Shown here: positions 1-8,790 of the stretch, one piece after another
Layout: every line of letters begins with the position of its first letter
Position numbering within the stretch: the stretch's first letter is position 1
Assembly (NCBI GenBank): GCA_963762075.1
Contig: CAVXJC010000001.1
Coordinates: 248,001-312,000 of the forward strand
From: JAOUEA01 sp963762075
GTDB taxonomy: Bacteria; Actinomycetota; UBA4738; HRBIN12
Length of the DNA stretch: 64,000 nt
Direction: 5' to 3'
Notes under the pieces: model-generated
Told to the model about the DNA's origin: nothing
Databases searched by the model: none
Seen by the model: only the letters and a program-made list of their open reading frames with translations
Position numbers and translations under genes: made by a program

Positions 1-405
1 GGTGCAGAACGAGGCCATGCCGTAGCCGAACCGTCCGTAGATCGGCGATTCCGATGCCCAGAGGTACGCCAGTGGCTCATGGCGCTCCGCCGCCTGGTCG
101 AGCAAGGTGCCCATGAGCCGGGTGTTGATGCCTCGCCGCCGGTGTGATGGCAGCACGCCCACCGCTGTGATGCCGGGAACGGACAACGAACGCCCCCCCG
201 GCACCGTCAGCTCCGTCGAACAGGCGCCGGCGGTGCCGACGATGTCGTCTCCGTCGAGCGCCACGAAGTAGCGATCGGGCTCGGCGATCAGGCGCTCTTG
301 CTCGACATCTTCCTCGTGCCATCGACCGTGGAAGGCTCGCTCCAACACCTGCATGAATCGCGCGAGCTCGTCGGGCTCGATCGAGCGGATCGTGACGTGC
401 CGCAT
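1..405 (-). CDS. Eis-type GNAT N-acetyltransferase, partial (N-terminal part)
   Basis: The gene runs off the left edge; 135 residues are visible from an ATG at 405. They read as the first GNAT domain of an Eis (enhanced intracellular survival) acetyltransferase, a family of about 400 residues that transfers acetyl groups from acetyl-CoA to amines such as aminoglycosides or lysine side chains. The acetyl-CoA loop VLPSHRRRG lies at residues 84-92 and the family signature LWASESPIYGRFGYG at 115-129. It is divergently oriented to the next gene, with about 70 bases between the starts. The acceptor substrate cannot be told from the fragment. Confidence 0.8.
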   Translation of the reverse strand, partial: MRHVTIRSIEPDELARFMQVLERAFHGRWHEEDVEQERLIAEPDRYFVALDGDDIVGTAGACSTELTVPGGRSLSVPGITAVGVLPSHRRRGINTRLMGTLLDQAAERHEPLAYLWASESPIYGRFGYGMASFCT

Positions 406-477
406 GCGCGCATCTTCCCACCCGAGCGATCCGGTGGACCGCGACGCCGGTCGGTTCTACAGTGAGGAGTCCGCAGG

Positions 478-1644
478 ATGGGGTTGCACATGGTTCGTCT
501 CCCGGTGGTGAGGAGAGCGGTCGGCACGATCACGACGATGGCGATCGTCGCGATATCGAGTGTGCAAGCGCTCTCCGCCGGCGCGGGTTCCTCAGCTCCC
601 CGATGGCCGGTCTGCGGCGAGTGGCGTCGGGTCCCGGTTCCCGAAGGGGGGCTCGGCTCCGTCACCGACGTGGAGGTCGTGTCGCCCACCGACGCGTGGG
701 CCATCTCCGACCATGGATACGAGTCGTGGAACGAGTCCCACGTCTACCACTGGGCAGGCCGCCGCTGGTCGGAGGTTCGATTCCCGATCCGCCCGGGCCC
801 GGCACGATTCTGGGTACTCACCGCGATCGAGGCGGTGACGGCGTCGGAGATCTGGGTCGTCGGATACGAGTTCATCGACGAAGGTCGATCCCGGGCGATC
901 TCAGCCCGATGGGATGGTTCGCGGTGGAGGTTGGTCCGGGTCGGACAGACCGCCCGGGGCCTCGCGATCGACGGGCTCGCCGTCACTCCGGGCACGCACC
1001 GTCTGTGGGCCGTCGGATCCTACCTCTATTCTCGCGAGGGTTCCTCACAGGCGCTCGTGCTCCGGTGGTCGGGCCGGCGATGGCGCCCGGTCGACACCCC
1101 GAGCCCCGGCAAGTCGAGCGCGCTCGCCGACGTGGTGACGATCGGGAAGACCGCGTGGGCCGTCGGCTACGTCAAGCACAGAGGCGAGGCGGCGCGCATG
1201 CTTGCCTCACGGTGGACGGGAGAGCGCTGGACCGTTCGCTCGGGGCCGCGCGGCCGCATGTCGGCGGTCGACGGCATCCGCAGAGATGAGCTCTGGGCGG
1301 TGGGGGTCTCGCCGGGACGATCCGGATATGGGCGCGGCCTGATCGCTGGGTGGGACGGTGCCCGCTGGTCACTCGCGCGCCGGTTCGACCGCGCATCGGA
1401 CCTTCGCGATATCGTCGTGACCTCCGGCACCGATGCGTGGGCGGTGGGGCAGCAGGGTCGCGATGCGCGCCCGTTCGTCGTGCGCCGCCACTCGGGCCCA
1501 TGGGCGGTTGCGGCCGCGCCCGATGCCCCGGGATGGCTCACCGCGATCGACGGCACGCCGAACAACCTCTGGACGTTCCGCACGCACTTCCCCGGCGGGG
1601 AGCCGTCGGAGGTCGTCGCCTTCGACTCCTATCACCGCTGCTGA
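478..1644 (+). CDS. secreted beta-propeller-like protein
   Basis: A protein of 388 residues with an N-terminal signal peptide (hydrophobic stretch about residues 13-33) followed by repeated blades in which W-AVG or W-VVG motifs recur (DAWAIS, EIWVVGYEF, RLWAVGSYL, TAWAVGYV, ELWAVGV, DAWAVGQ). This pattern is typical of exported Kelch/WD40-like propellers of unknown function. The ATG at 478 has a GAGGAG ribosome site about 8 bases upstream; an in-frame ATG at 490 is an alternative. It ends 14 bases before the convergent propeller gene. No catalytic residues are recognisable. Confidence 0.75.
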   Translation: MGLHMVRLPVVRRAVGTITTMAIVAISSVQALSAGAGSSAPRWPVCGEWRRVPVPEGGLGSVTDVEVVSPTDAWAISDHGYESWNESHVYHWAGRRWSEVRFPIRPGPARFWVLTAIEAVTASEIWVVGYEFIDEGRSRAISARWDGSRWRLVRVGQTARGLAIDGLAVTPGTHRLWAVGSYLYSREGSSQALVLRWSGRRWRPVDTPSPGKSSALADVVTIGKTAWAVGYVKHRGEAARMLASRWTGERWTVRSGPRGRMSAVDGIRRDELWAVGVSPGRSGYGRGLIAGWDGARWSLARRFDRASDLRDIVVTSGTDAWAVGQQGRDARPFVVRRHSGPWAVAAAPDAPGWLTAIDGTPNNLWTFRTHFPGGEPSEVVAFDSYHRC

Positions 1645-1658
1645 ACGCGCGAGTCGCG

Positions 1659-2567
1659 CTAGGGTCGGGGGATGGGCGCGATCCAGTACCTGGTGGTGGG
1701 GGTCGGCGTCGTCGTGAACCTCGCGTTGACGAGATAGAGGACGTCGTGGAAGGCATCGATCGAGGTCGGGATGTCGAAGTCGGGGTCGGTGGTGCGTGAG
1801 ACGACTCGTCCGCTCCTGAAGTCGTCGGTCAGCCGCACCTTCGCCACCTTGTTCAGGAAGTTCTGCACGACGTAGACGATGTTCCCATGCAGCAGCACGC
1901 CGTCGCCCATCGACACTTTCGGTCCGCCGAGGTCGATCTCACGGGTCCGGCCAGACGGACGTACCTCGAAGAGTTTGCCCGTGTTGAGCTGGACCATCAC
2001 GAACCTGGCAGCGCCGCGGTCGACGTCGATGCCGTTCGCGTTGAACCCTTCCGCATACGAGATGTCGCCCGAAAGCGGCCTCGTCTGCACGCCCGAGGGG
2101 CCTGATGGCACGCCGCCATCGCCGATAGGAACCCGATACAGGAACGGCTCGAACGAGTCGGTGAAGTAGGCGGCGTGTCGAGTGAGGACGACATCGTTGA
2201 GGAAGCCACCCGGAGCGAAGGCGTACGTGCGCACCAGCCTGCCGTCGCGCCGGTAGACCCACGCCTTCCCCGTCTCCCCGCCCGCGACCCAGAGGTATCG
2301 CCCGCGAACGGCGATGCCGACGGCCGAGCGGCCGGCGCCCCCAGGCACGAGGACGCGAACGTCGCCCGTCTCGATATCACCGACGAAGATCGTGCCGTCA
2401 GCGAGCGAGCCGGTGTAGAAGGTTCCGTTGTTCGTGATGGCGAGTCCCTCGGGCTGCGAGCCATCTGGGAGTGCGATGCGCTCCGGCACCGCGGCGGTGG
2501 CTGGCAGCGACGAACTCATCGCTCCGGCAATCATCAGGCAGGCGAACAGCAGGTTCCGACGTCGCAT
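1659..2567 (-). CDS. secreted SMP-30/NHL-like beta-propeller protein
   Basis: A protein of 302 residues with a clear signal peptide (residues 1-25, ending around PATAA) and a propeller body related to the SMP-30/gluconolactonase/NHL group: PEGLAITNNGTFYTGSL near residue 40, NGIDVD near 178 and a final blade containing IPTSIDAF. Members of this broad group are lactonases or binding propellers; the calcium and catalytic residues of true lactonases are not obvious here, so an enzymatic role is not claimed. Its start faces the preceding (scramblase-like) gene's end, so the two may be separately transcribed. Confidence 0.75.
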   Translation of the reverse strand: MRRRNLLFACLMIAGAMSSSLPATAAVPERIALPDGSQPEGLAITNNGTFYTGSLADGTIFVGDIETGDVRVLVPGGAGRSAVGIAVRGRYLWVAGGETGKAWVYRRDGRLVRTYAFAPGGFLNDVVLTRHAAYFTDSFEPFLYRVPIGDGGVPSGPSGVQTRPLSGDISYAEGFNANGIDVDRGAARFVMVQLNTGKLFEVRPSGRTREIDLGGPKVSMGDGVLLHGNIVYVVQNFLNKVAKVRLTDDFRSGRVVSRTTDPDFDIPTSIDAFHDVLYLVNARFTTTPTPTTRYWIAPIPRP

Positions 2568-2641
2568 GGGCTTCCCCTTCCCGAACGTAGCTCTCGAAAC
2601 ACCTTACCGCTCGTGTGCGCGAGACTGGTTCGGGGGAGTTA

Positions 2642-3283
2642 TCAGTCGAACAGGTCGAGCCCGCCGAATCCGAATCCGCCCGTGTCATCCTGCTTCAGTG
2701 CCGTGTCGACGCCGGCCGCCGCGGCCACCATGAGGAACCGCAGGTCTGGCGAGGGCGCCCCGGTCACCTGGAACATGTAGTGGTCTGCGGTGGTGAATCC
2801 TTCGCGCAACACACCCGCCCACTGCTTGGTGATCCGCCCGACCTCGGCGCCCGCTCGCATCGTGGATCGCGAAGTCCCACGACCGCCAGTTCTCGGCGTC
2901 GATCGAGCCCGATCTCGTCGCCCTGAGGGCTCTGCAGGGCGAATCGCTTCTTGCCCACCACGTTCTGCTGCACGATGCGGCCACGCTCTACGCCGCCGCG
3001 CGTCGAGGATCTGCAGCGTCGATTTGAGGATCTTCCTCGGGCGGACCATCGCCATGACCTTCGCGCCGGAGCCGTCGTAGACGCCAAGCCGGTGAGTGAG
3101 GAACTGGTCGACGTCGGTGAACAGACGGAGCGCCTTCTTGACCTTCGACTGCCCCTCTTGGCGGATCGATCCGATGTCGGCGCCGTCGGCATCTCGGATC
3201 CGATACGCATTGGTCATCTCGATCAACTTCGGCTTCTGGTTGATGACCATCACGTCACGGTGCAAGAGATCCGACACACTCAT
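2642..3283 (-). pseudogene. LURP-one/phospholipid-scramblase-like protein, broken by three one-base frameshifts
   Basis: Read from an ATG at 3283 (GTG at 3340, overlapping the sulfatase stop, is another candidate), the N-terminal part matches the LURP-one-related/scramblase family: VMVINQKPKLIEMTNAYRI, then VKKALRLFTDVDQFLTHR. Homology then moves to a second frame (RIVQQNVVGKKRFALQSPQ), a third (SIDAENWRSWDFAIHDASG) and back to the first (AEVGRITKQWAGVLREGF), ending at a TGA at 2642. The switches lie near 2985-3003, at the CCC run 2908-2910 and at the CCC run 2850-2852. Each is equivalent to one extra base and the three together restore frame. The intact protein would have about 212 residues. 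Sequencing error is more likely than true decay because every segment is well conserved. Confidence 0.75.
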
Positions 3284-3336
3284 CCCTCCGCTCGGCGCTC
3301 CGACCGATGGAGTCACCTTAGCGTGGGTCGACGACG

Positions 3337-4743
3337 TCACCCCCGCCAGCTGAAACCAGGGGGCTTCGGCCGGCAGAGCTGCTTGGTGCGCCGACGCAGG
3401 CTCGTCAGCTCTCCCCGACGATCGGGCGATGACGCGAGGTTCTCGAGCTCCCAGGGATCGCGAGCGAGGTCGTAGAGCTCCTCCTCGCCTGTGGCGTAAT
3501 GCACGAACAACCGGTCGCGCGTGCGCACCGCGCAGTAGGTCGGAGGGTCCGGGAGGCCGCGGTCCGATCGGTACTCCATGTGTTCGATCAAGAACTCTTC
3601 TCGCACGTCGGTGGCTCGTCCGTCGAGGATCGGAAGCAGGGACCGGCCTTCGACGCCAGGAGCTCGTGTGTTCGACAACGCGGCGATCGTCGGCGCGAGG
3701 TCGACATTGACCGCCAGCGCGTCGGTGCTTCCACCGTCGGTGAGCGGGTCGTAGCGCACGATGAGCGGCACCCGGATCGATTCCTCGTACGGCGTGAGCT
3801 TGTACGTCCAGCCGTGCTCACCGACGGCGATGCCGTTGTCTGAGGTGAACACGATCATCGTGTCGTCGAGTCGTCCGGTCTGCCGCAGGGCGCGTACGAC
3901 ATGGGTCACCATGGTGTCGACCGACCGTAACGCAGCAACCTGTTCGGCCCATGCTCGATGGGCCTCGAGCACTCGTTCGGGACCGACCGGCTTGAGTGCC
4001 TGGATGTACGCGGGCTTGTCCGAAACATCAGTCTCGGGAAGGTTGGGCCCAGACTGCCATGCCGACGGCGTCTCCTGCACCGAGCCGGGCGGGGGTGTTC
4101 GGGGTGAGTGGGGAGCGAACGTGGACAGCATCAAGAACAGCGGATCGCCCGTGGGCGTCGTCCGGATGAAGCGATCCGCGTATCGGGTGAGCACGTCGGT
4201 CGAGTAGGACCTCCCGTCGGAGCCGTAGGCGCGCGCCTTGCCATCGACCAGCAGGTCGTAGTCGTAGTAGAGGTCGCCGGCATTGCGGAACGCCGCCCAC
4301 CGGTCCCAACCCGGCGGCACGTAGGTGGTCGGCCACGAGCCGTTGAAGTACTTGCCGATGAACGCCGTCTCGTAGCCGGCGCGGTCGAGCCAGGTCGCGA
4401 TCGTGGAACGGTCGTCGAAGGCCTTCAGTCCGTTGGCGCCCTCATTCGTGTACACGCCGGTGGAGTGGGAGTGGGTGCCGGTCAGGATGGTCGATCGCGA
4501 AGGACAGCAGAGCGGGTTCGTCACGAACGCATTCGCGAACGTGAGCCCACGGTCGGCGAGCAATCTTTGCACCCCCGGCATCTGCGACACGGTGTCCCAG
4601 CGCTGATCGTCGGTGACGATGAGCACGATGTCGGGCCGCGAGGGCCGGTCGTCGTTGGCGCCGGCCAGGAGCGCGCTGGCTCCGAGGCTCGCCGGAGCGA
4701 GCGCGGCGATCGACAGGAACCAGATCGTGACCCGCTTGACCAT
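3337..4743 (-). CDS. exported sulfatase (formylglycine-dependent type)
   Basis: A protein of 468 residues with a signal peptide or N-terminal anchor (residues 1-28). The sulfatase metal site VTDDQRWD is at 44-50 and the maturation motif CCPSR at 79-83; Cys79 would be converted to formylglycine by a formylglycine-generating enzyme not present in this window. TSDNGIAVGEHGW around residue 300 is the second metal-binding block. The overall pattern is closest to N-acetylglucosamine-6-sulfatase/arylsulfatase A-like enzymes, so the substrate is probably a sulfated sugar or glycosaminoglycan, but this is family inference only. The scramblase-like gene follows directly downstream. Confidence 0.88.
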   Translation of the reverse strand: MVKRVTIWFLSIAALAPASLGASALLAGANDDRPSRPDIVLIVTDDQRWDTVSQMPGVQRLLADRGLTFANAFVTNPLCCPSRSTILTGTHSHSTGVYTNEGANGLKAFDDRSTIATWLDRAGYETAFIGKYFNGSWPTTYVPPGWDRWAAFRNAGDLYYDYDLLVDGKARAYGSDGRSYSTDVLTRYADRFIRTTPTGDPLFLMLSTFAPHSPRTPPPGSVQETPSAWQSGPNLPETDVSDKPAYIQALKPVGPERVLEAHRAWAEQVAALRSVDTMVTHVVRALRQTGRLDDTMIVFTSDNGIAVGEHGWTYKLTPYEESIRVPLIVRYDPLTDGGSTDALAVNVDLAPTIAALSNTRAPGVEGRSLLPILDGRATDVREEFLIEHMEYRSDRGLPDPPTYCAVRTRDRLFVHYATGEEELYDLARDPWELENLASSPDRRGELTSLRRRTKQLCRPKPPGFSWRG

Positions 4744-4979
4744 GTGCGTTCAGACCCATCTCGCAGAGGAACTGCATGGTCGGACGAACGGGCCATGGTC
4801 CGCATCGGCCGAAGGGGCTGCGGCCCGGAACCTTCGACAGGGGCCGGAGGTCTTACCGGCCGCTTGGTAGATGAATACACCCGGTTGTCCGTATGGACCG
4901 TCTCGGGCGCATCGCCCACCATCCCCTTACCGGACTACAGACGACGAAGGCCACGACAACAGACCTCAGGAGGCGCACG

Positions 4980-6065
4980 ATGGCAGGTCCCACACGGCTC
5001 GTTCCGAGACTCATCGGCATCGCGGTGATCGCAGGACTCATCGCGACCATCACGCCGCTCGCGGCGCAAGCGGGGGGACAGCGGCGTCTCACGGCGAGCG
5101 ATGCTTCCGTGACCGAGGGCGATGCGGGGACGAAGGCCATCTCCTTCAGGATCGCGTACTCGGGCAAGGCGGTTGCAGGGGTGTCGGTCGACTACGCCAC
5201 GTCGGCGGCCACGGCGACGGCGGGCGTCGACTACCTCGACGTCGCCGGCACTGCGGTGCTCCCGGCGGGCGGCTGCAAGTGCCTGACGATCAAGGTCGAT
5301 GTGATCGGCGACCTCGATGTTGAACTCGTGGAGACACTGGAGATCGACCTCACGAACCCGGTCAAGGCGACCATCAGAGACAGCCTCGGCGTCGGCACGA
5401 TCTTCGACAACGACATCCCGTCGATCTCGGTCGACGACTTGTCGGTCGCCGAAGGCAACGCCGGATCCGCCGTCGCCTCCTTCACCGTGGCGCTGTCGAC
5501 CGTCAGCCCCAGCACGGTCGAGGTCGTGTACGCCACATCGGACGCGGGCGCAACCGCCGGCGTCGACTACACACAGAGCGCCGGAACCCTCACCTTCGCA
5601 CCCGGAGACACGACCGAGACGGTCGACGTCACGGTCGCGGGCGACACCGACGCAGAGACGGACGAGCAGGTGGTCGTCACGCTATCGGGCGCCCTCAACG
5701 CGCTCATCGCCGACGACGCCGGCAACCTGACGATCGTGGACGACGATCGCATGCTCACCGCGCTCACCCTTCGCGTCTCGCGCGGGGCGACCCGAGCCAC
5801 CGCACGCGGCCAGCTCGAGGTCGCCGAAGCCACCTCGCAGGTTCGCGTCACACTCCAACGCCTTCGCAACGGTCGGTACCGCAGTGTCGAGTCGAAGACC
5901 GTGCTCGTCAAGAACCTGGCCGACCGCGACCTCGACTCGATCTCAGACGCCGTCTACCTGGCACGGTTCAAGGGACTCTCGCAGGGCCGCTACCGCATGC
6001 GGGTGACGTTCCCCGGCAGCCTCGAGCTGATGCCCAGCAGGAAGCTGGTCCGCTTCCGCCTCTGA
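4980..6065 (+). CDS. secreted Calx-beta domain protein
   Basis: I place the start at the ATG at 4980 because AGGAGG lies 7 bases upstream; the frame is open further 5'. The product has 361 residues: a signal peptide (about 1-31), two Calx-beta repeats of about 100 residues each (VSVDYATSAATATAGVDY and VEVVYATSDAGATAGVDY mark equivalent strands, and DND or DDD acidic ends such as FDNDIPS and VDDDR close each repeat), and a C-terminal region of about 100 residues without a recognised domain. Calx-beta folds bind calcium and serve in surface adhesion or matrix proteins. A strong hairpin follows the stop. Confidence 0.8.
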   Translation: MAGPTRLVPRLIGIAVIAGLIATITPLAAQAGGQRRLTASDASVTEGDAGTKAISFRIAYSGKAVAGVSVDYATSAATATAGVDYLDVAGTAVLPAGGCKCLTIKVDVIGDLDVELVETLEIDLTNPVKATIRDSLGVGTIFDNDIPSISVDDLSVAEGNAGSAVASFTVALSTVSPSTVEVVYATSDAGATAGVDYTQSAGTLTFAPGDTTETVDVTVAGDTDAETDEQVVVTLSGALNALIADDAGNLTIVDDDRMLTALTLRVSRGATRATARGQLEVAEATSQVRVTLQRLRNGRYRSVESKTVLVKNLADRDLDSISDAVYLARFKGLSQGRYRMRVTFPGSLELMPSRKLVRFRL

Positions 6066-6080
6066 TCCTCGGGATCGTTC

Positions 6081-6115
6081 CGACCGCGATCGCCTCTAGC
6101 CGGCGATCGCGGTCG
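6081..6115. terminator. bidirectional terminator hairpin between Calx-beta gene and recQ
   Basis: A perfect 14-base-pair stem (6081-6094 pairs with 6102-6115) closes a 7-base loop. The loop contains the TAG stop codon of the recQ-like gene on the minus strand. No T-tract follows on either side, as is common in high-GC actinobacteria. Because the two genes converge here, one hairpin can serve both transcripts. Confidence 0.7.
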
Positions 6116-8198
6116 CGAGGGCGAATGGGTGAACCGGGCCGCTTCCCGCAAGCCTCAGGGCGCGCGCGACCACCGTCAGCGTCCACTTCGAGTCGGCGAG
6201 GTCGTCGACGAGCAAGACGGGACCGTCGTACACCGGGCGACCGGTCACGGGATCCGGCGCACCCGGGTCCGTGACCTCGAACGCATCCCAGACGTTGCGA
6301 ACCTGCTGCGCGCTGTTCTGCATGGTCGCTTGTGGCTGGTTCTCGGCGAGCTTGTGCACCACTTCGATGAACGGCAGGTCCAACGCGGTCGCGAGTCGCT
6401 TCGCGAAGTCCGGCACCAGGTCGGGATGCGTCATCGACGGCACGCACGTCACCCATGTCGGCGGGGGCTCGGGCCGCCATCGGTCGCGGACCAGCGAGGA
6501 CGACGCTTCAACCAGCTCATCGGCGAACCGCTCGTCCACTCCGCGCCCTGACGCGACGAGGCGCCCCCAGCCGCCGTCGCCCACGACCGAGAGCGCGCGG
6601 CCCGTGAGCGGTCGCTCCTCCTCCGCGATGCGCCCCTTGGGCAGGCCGAACGCGGCCGAGCCAGAGGGCCACTGCTTGCGCGGTTCCACGAACAGGTCGA
6701 AGCCGCGAAGGTGTTCACGCGCGGCCGCCCGTAGCTCCGGCGAGGGGTCCACGACAAGCGGCCGGCTCGTGCACCACATGCATCGCCCGCACGGTGCCGC
6801 GCCCGCATCGTCGAGCTCGCGCCGAAGGAACTCCATCAGGCACCCCGCGTGCCGTGCGTACCGGCGCATCGCTTCCTGCTCGTGCCGCCGCAATGCCGTC
6901 ACGTGCTCGACGCGTTCGGCCGGATACAACCACTCCGAGCCGGTGCGCACATAGCCGCCGCGCTGGCGCGCGACCGCGCCATCGACTTCGAGCACCTTCA
7001 GCATCGACTCGAGGCGGCCGCGTCGCACGTTCACGGCCGCCATGAGCTCGTTGAGCGAGACCGGTTCCACCGAGTCGCTCAGCATTCCCACGATGCGCTC
7101 GGCCTGTTCCCTGGGCGGGAACGCTGTTTCGATGAAGTAGTCCTGGATCTCGCGGTCCTCGACGCCGCACAACAGCACCGCCGGAGCGTGCTCCAGCGCA
7201 CGGCCGGCACGCCCAACCTGCTGGTAGTAGGCGATCGGCGAACCAGGGCTCTGGTAGTGGATCACGAAGCCGAGGTCGGGCTTGTCGAAACCCATGCCGA
7301 GCGCGCTCGTCGCGACGAGGACCTTCAGCCCGTTCGCGAGCAGCGTCTGCTCGAGCCGCACTCGGTCGTCGTTGTCGGTGGCACCGCTGTAGGCCTCGGC
7401 CTCGATGTCGTGACGGCGCAGGAACGCGGCAACGCGCTCGCCGTCGGCGATCGTGAGCACGTAGACGATGCCCGAGCCGTCCAGCGTCGGGAGCGTCTCA
7501 GCGAGCCACGCCATGCGTTCGGCCTGACTCGGCACGTGGGCCACGGCGAGCGCCAGGCTCTCCCGGTCGAGTGTTCCCCGGAAGGTCTGCAACTCGCCGC
7601 CCAGCTGGTCGGTGACGTCGGCGATCACCCGGTCGTTCGCGGTCGCGGTCGTGCAGAGCACCGGTACGTTGTGGGGCAGCGCCTCGAGCACGCTCACGAT
7701 GCGCCGATAGTCCGGCCGGAAGTCGTGGCCCCAGTCGCTGATGCAGTGCGCTTCGTCGACGACGAGCAGGCCGACGGTGCGGGCGATGACGTTCAACATG
7801 CCATCGCGGAAACGCTCGTTCGCGAACCGCTCAGGCGAGACGAGCAGCAGGTCGATCTCGTCGTTCGTGAGGCGCTCCGCGATCGGCTCGAACTCCTCAG
7901 GGTTCGTCGAGTTGATCGTCTCCGCGCGCACGCCGAGCCGCGCGGCCATCTCCAGCTGGTTGCGCATCAACGCCAGCAGGGGAGACACGAGCAGGGTCGG
8001 CCCGGCGCCCTGTTCCCGGAGCAGCTTCGTCGCGATGAAGTACACGGCCGACTTGCCCCACCCGGTACGTTGCACGAGCAGCACACGGCCCCGATCGCGG
8101 GCGACCGTATCGATCGCCTCGAGCTGCCCGGGTCGGAAAGAAGCGCCTGCCCCGAGCATCTGCTGCAGGTGGTCGAGCGCCGTCGCGGGAGCAGTCAC
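6096..8198 (-). CDS. RecQ-family ATP-dependent DNA helicase with C-terminal phosphoribosyltransferase-like domain
   Basis: A protein of 700 residues. Helicase motif I QRTGWGKS is near residues 43-50, the DEAH box VVDEAHCISDWGHDFRPDYR near 140, and motif VI VGRAGRALEH near 335; together these define the SF2 RecQ core. A zinc-binding cysteine cluster (CLMEFL...CGRCMWC) sits around 455-480. The last 200 residues contain VLLVDDLADSKWT near 665, which resembles the PRPP-binding loop of type I phosphoribosyltransferases such as ComFC. Actinobacterial RecQ proteins of this size are known to carry such a tail; its role is unclear. The expected function is 3'-5' DNA unwinding in repair or recombination. 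Confidence 0.88.
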   Translation of the reverse strand: MTAPATALDHLQQMLGAGASFRPGQLEAIDTVARDRGRVLLVQRTGWGKSAVYFIATKLLREQGAGPTLLVSPLLALMRNQLEMAARLGVRAETINSTNPEEFEPIAERLTNDEIDLLLVSPERFANERFRDGMLNVIARTVGLLVVDEAHCISDWGHDFRPDYRRIVSVLEALPHNVPVLCTTATANDRVIADVTDQLGGELQTFRGTLDRESLALAVAHVPSQAERMAWLAETLPTLDGSGIVYVLTIADGERVAAFLRRHDIEAEAYSGATDNDDRVRLEQTLLANGLKVLVATSALGMGFDKPDLGFVIHYQSPGSPIAYYQQVGRAGRALEHAPAVLLCGVEDREIQDYFIETAFPPREQAERIVGMLSDSVEPVSLNELMAAVNVRRGRLESMLKVLEVDGAVARQRGGYVRTGSEWLYPAERVEHVTALRRHEQEAMRRYARHAGCLMEFLRRELDDAGAAPCGRCMWCTSRPLVVDPSPELRAAAREHLRGFDLFVEPRKQWPSGSAAFGLPKGRIAEEERPLTGRALSVVGDGGWGRLVASGRGVDERFADELVEASSSLVRDRWRPEPPPTWVTCVPSMTHPDLVPDFAKRLATALDLPFIEVVHKLAENQPQATMQNSAQQVRNVWDAFEVTDPGAPDPVTGRPVYDGPVLLVDDLADSKWTLTVVARALRLAGSGPVHPFALATAIAG

Positions 8199-8228
8199 CC
8201 ATGCACCGTACCCACATGGGCGGTGCGG

Positions 8229-8687
8229 TCAGGGGCCGTGTGCGCCGGAGGTTCGGTAGACGCGTGCTGCCGCGCGGAGCGTCTCGACCAGCTCTTCGAG
8301 CGATGCGCTCTTGTCCAGCAGGTCTGCCGCGCCCATGAACTCGGCCGTCCACTTGGTCTCGCGTTCCGGGAAGGCGGTGAGGATCACGACCTGGGTCATG
8401 GGGTCCTGGGCTTTGATCAACACGGTGGCTTCCATGCCGTCGACGCCCGGCATGCGGAGGTCCATCAGGACCACCTCGGGATGCAGTCCGGCCACCTTGG
8501 CGCCGGCCTCGGCGCCGTTGCGGGCAGCGCCGATGACGTCGAAGCCGAACGCCGGAAGGCTGTCACGCAGCACCATCGTCGTACGCTCGTCGTCGTCCGC
8601 GATGAGCAGGCGGATCGGGTCGTCGAGCAGGCTCTCGTCCGACGATCCCGGGTCGTCCCCGTGCTCAGGAAGCAGCTCTGCTTTCAT
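8229..8687 (-). CDS. stand-alone response regulator receiver protein
   Basis: A CheY-like receiver of 152 residues without an output domain. The acidic pocket is Asp31-33 (IADDDE), the phosphoacceptor is Asp76 (VLMDLRMPG), the switch Thr is Thr104 and the conserved Lys is Lys126. The first 23 residues are an acidic leader. No histidine kinase is encoded nearby. It lies between recQ and the SulP transporter gene on the same strand, about 100 bases after the transporter stop, so co-transcription with the transporter is possible but not shown. Confidence 0.85.
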   Translation of the reverse strand: MKAELLPEHGDDPGSSDESLLDDPIRLLIADDDERTTMVLRDSLPAFGFDVIGAARNGAEAGAKVAGLHPEVVLMDLRMPGVDGMEATVLIKAQDPMTQVVILTAFPERETKWTAEFMGAADLLDKSASLEELVETLRAAARVYRTSGAHGP

Positions 8688-8790
8688 GGCGACATCCCAC
8701 GTTCATCGAGGAACTCGCGGTTCATGATGTTCTGGACGTCGGCAGACCGGGTGAGTTCCTTGAGGCTTAGGACGCACGTATGGGGGTCCG

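Noticed and set aside
4744..4979. Upstream extension of the Calx-beta frame to 4893
   Set aside because: The extension lacks signal peptide features, whereas the ATG at 4980 has AGGAGG at 7 bases and a signal peptide right after.
8688..8790. Minus-strand peptide ending NREFLDERGMSP that overlaps the response-regulator start by ATGA
   Set aside because: Only 13 codons from the nearest ATG and no independent ribosome site; the overlap alone is not enough.
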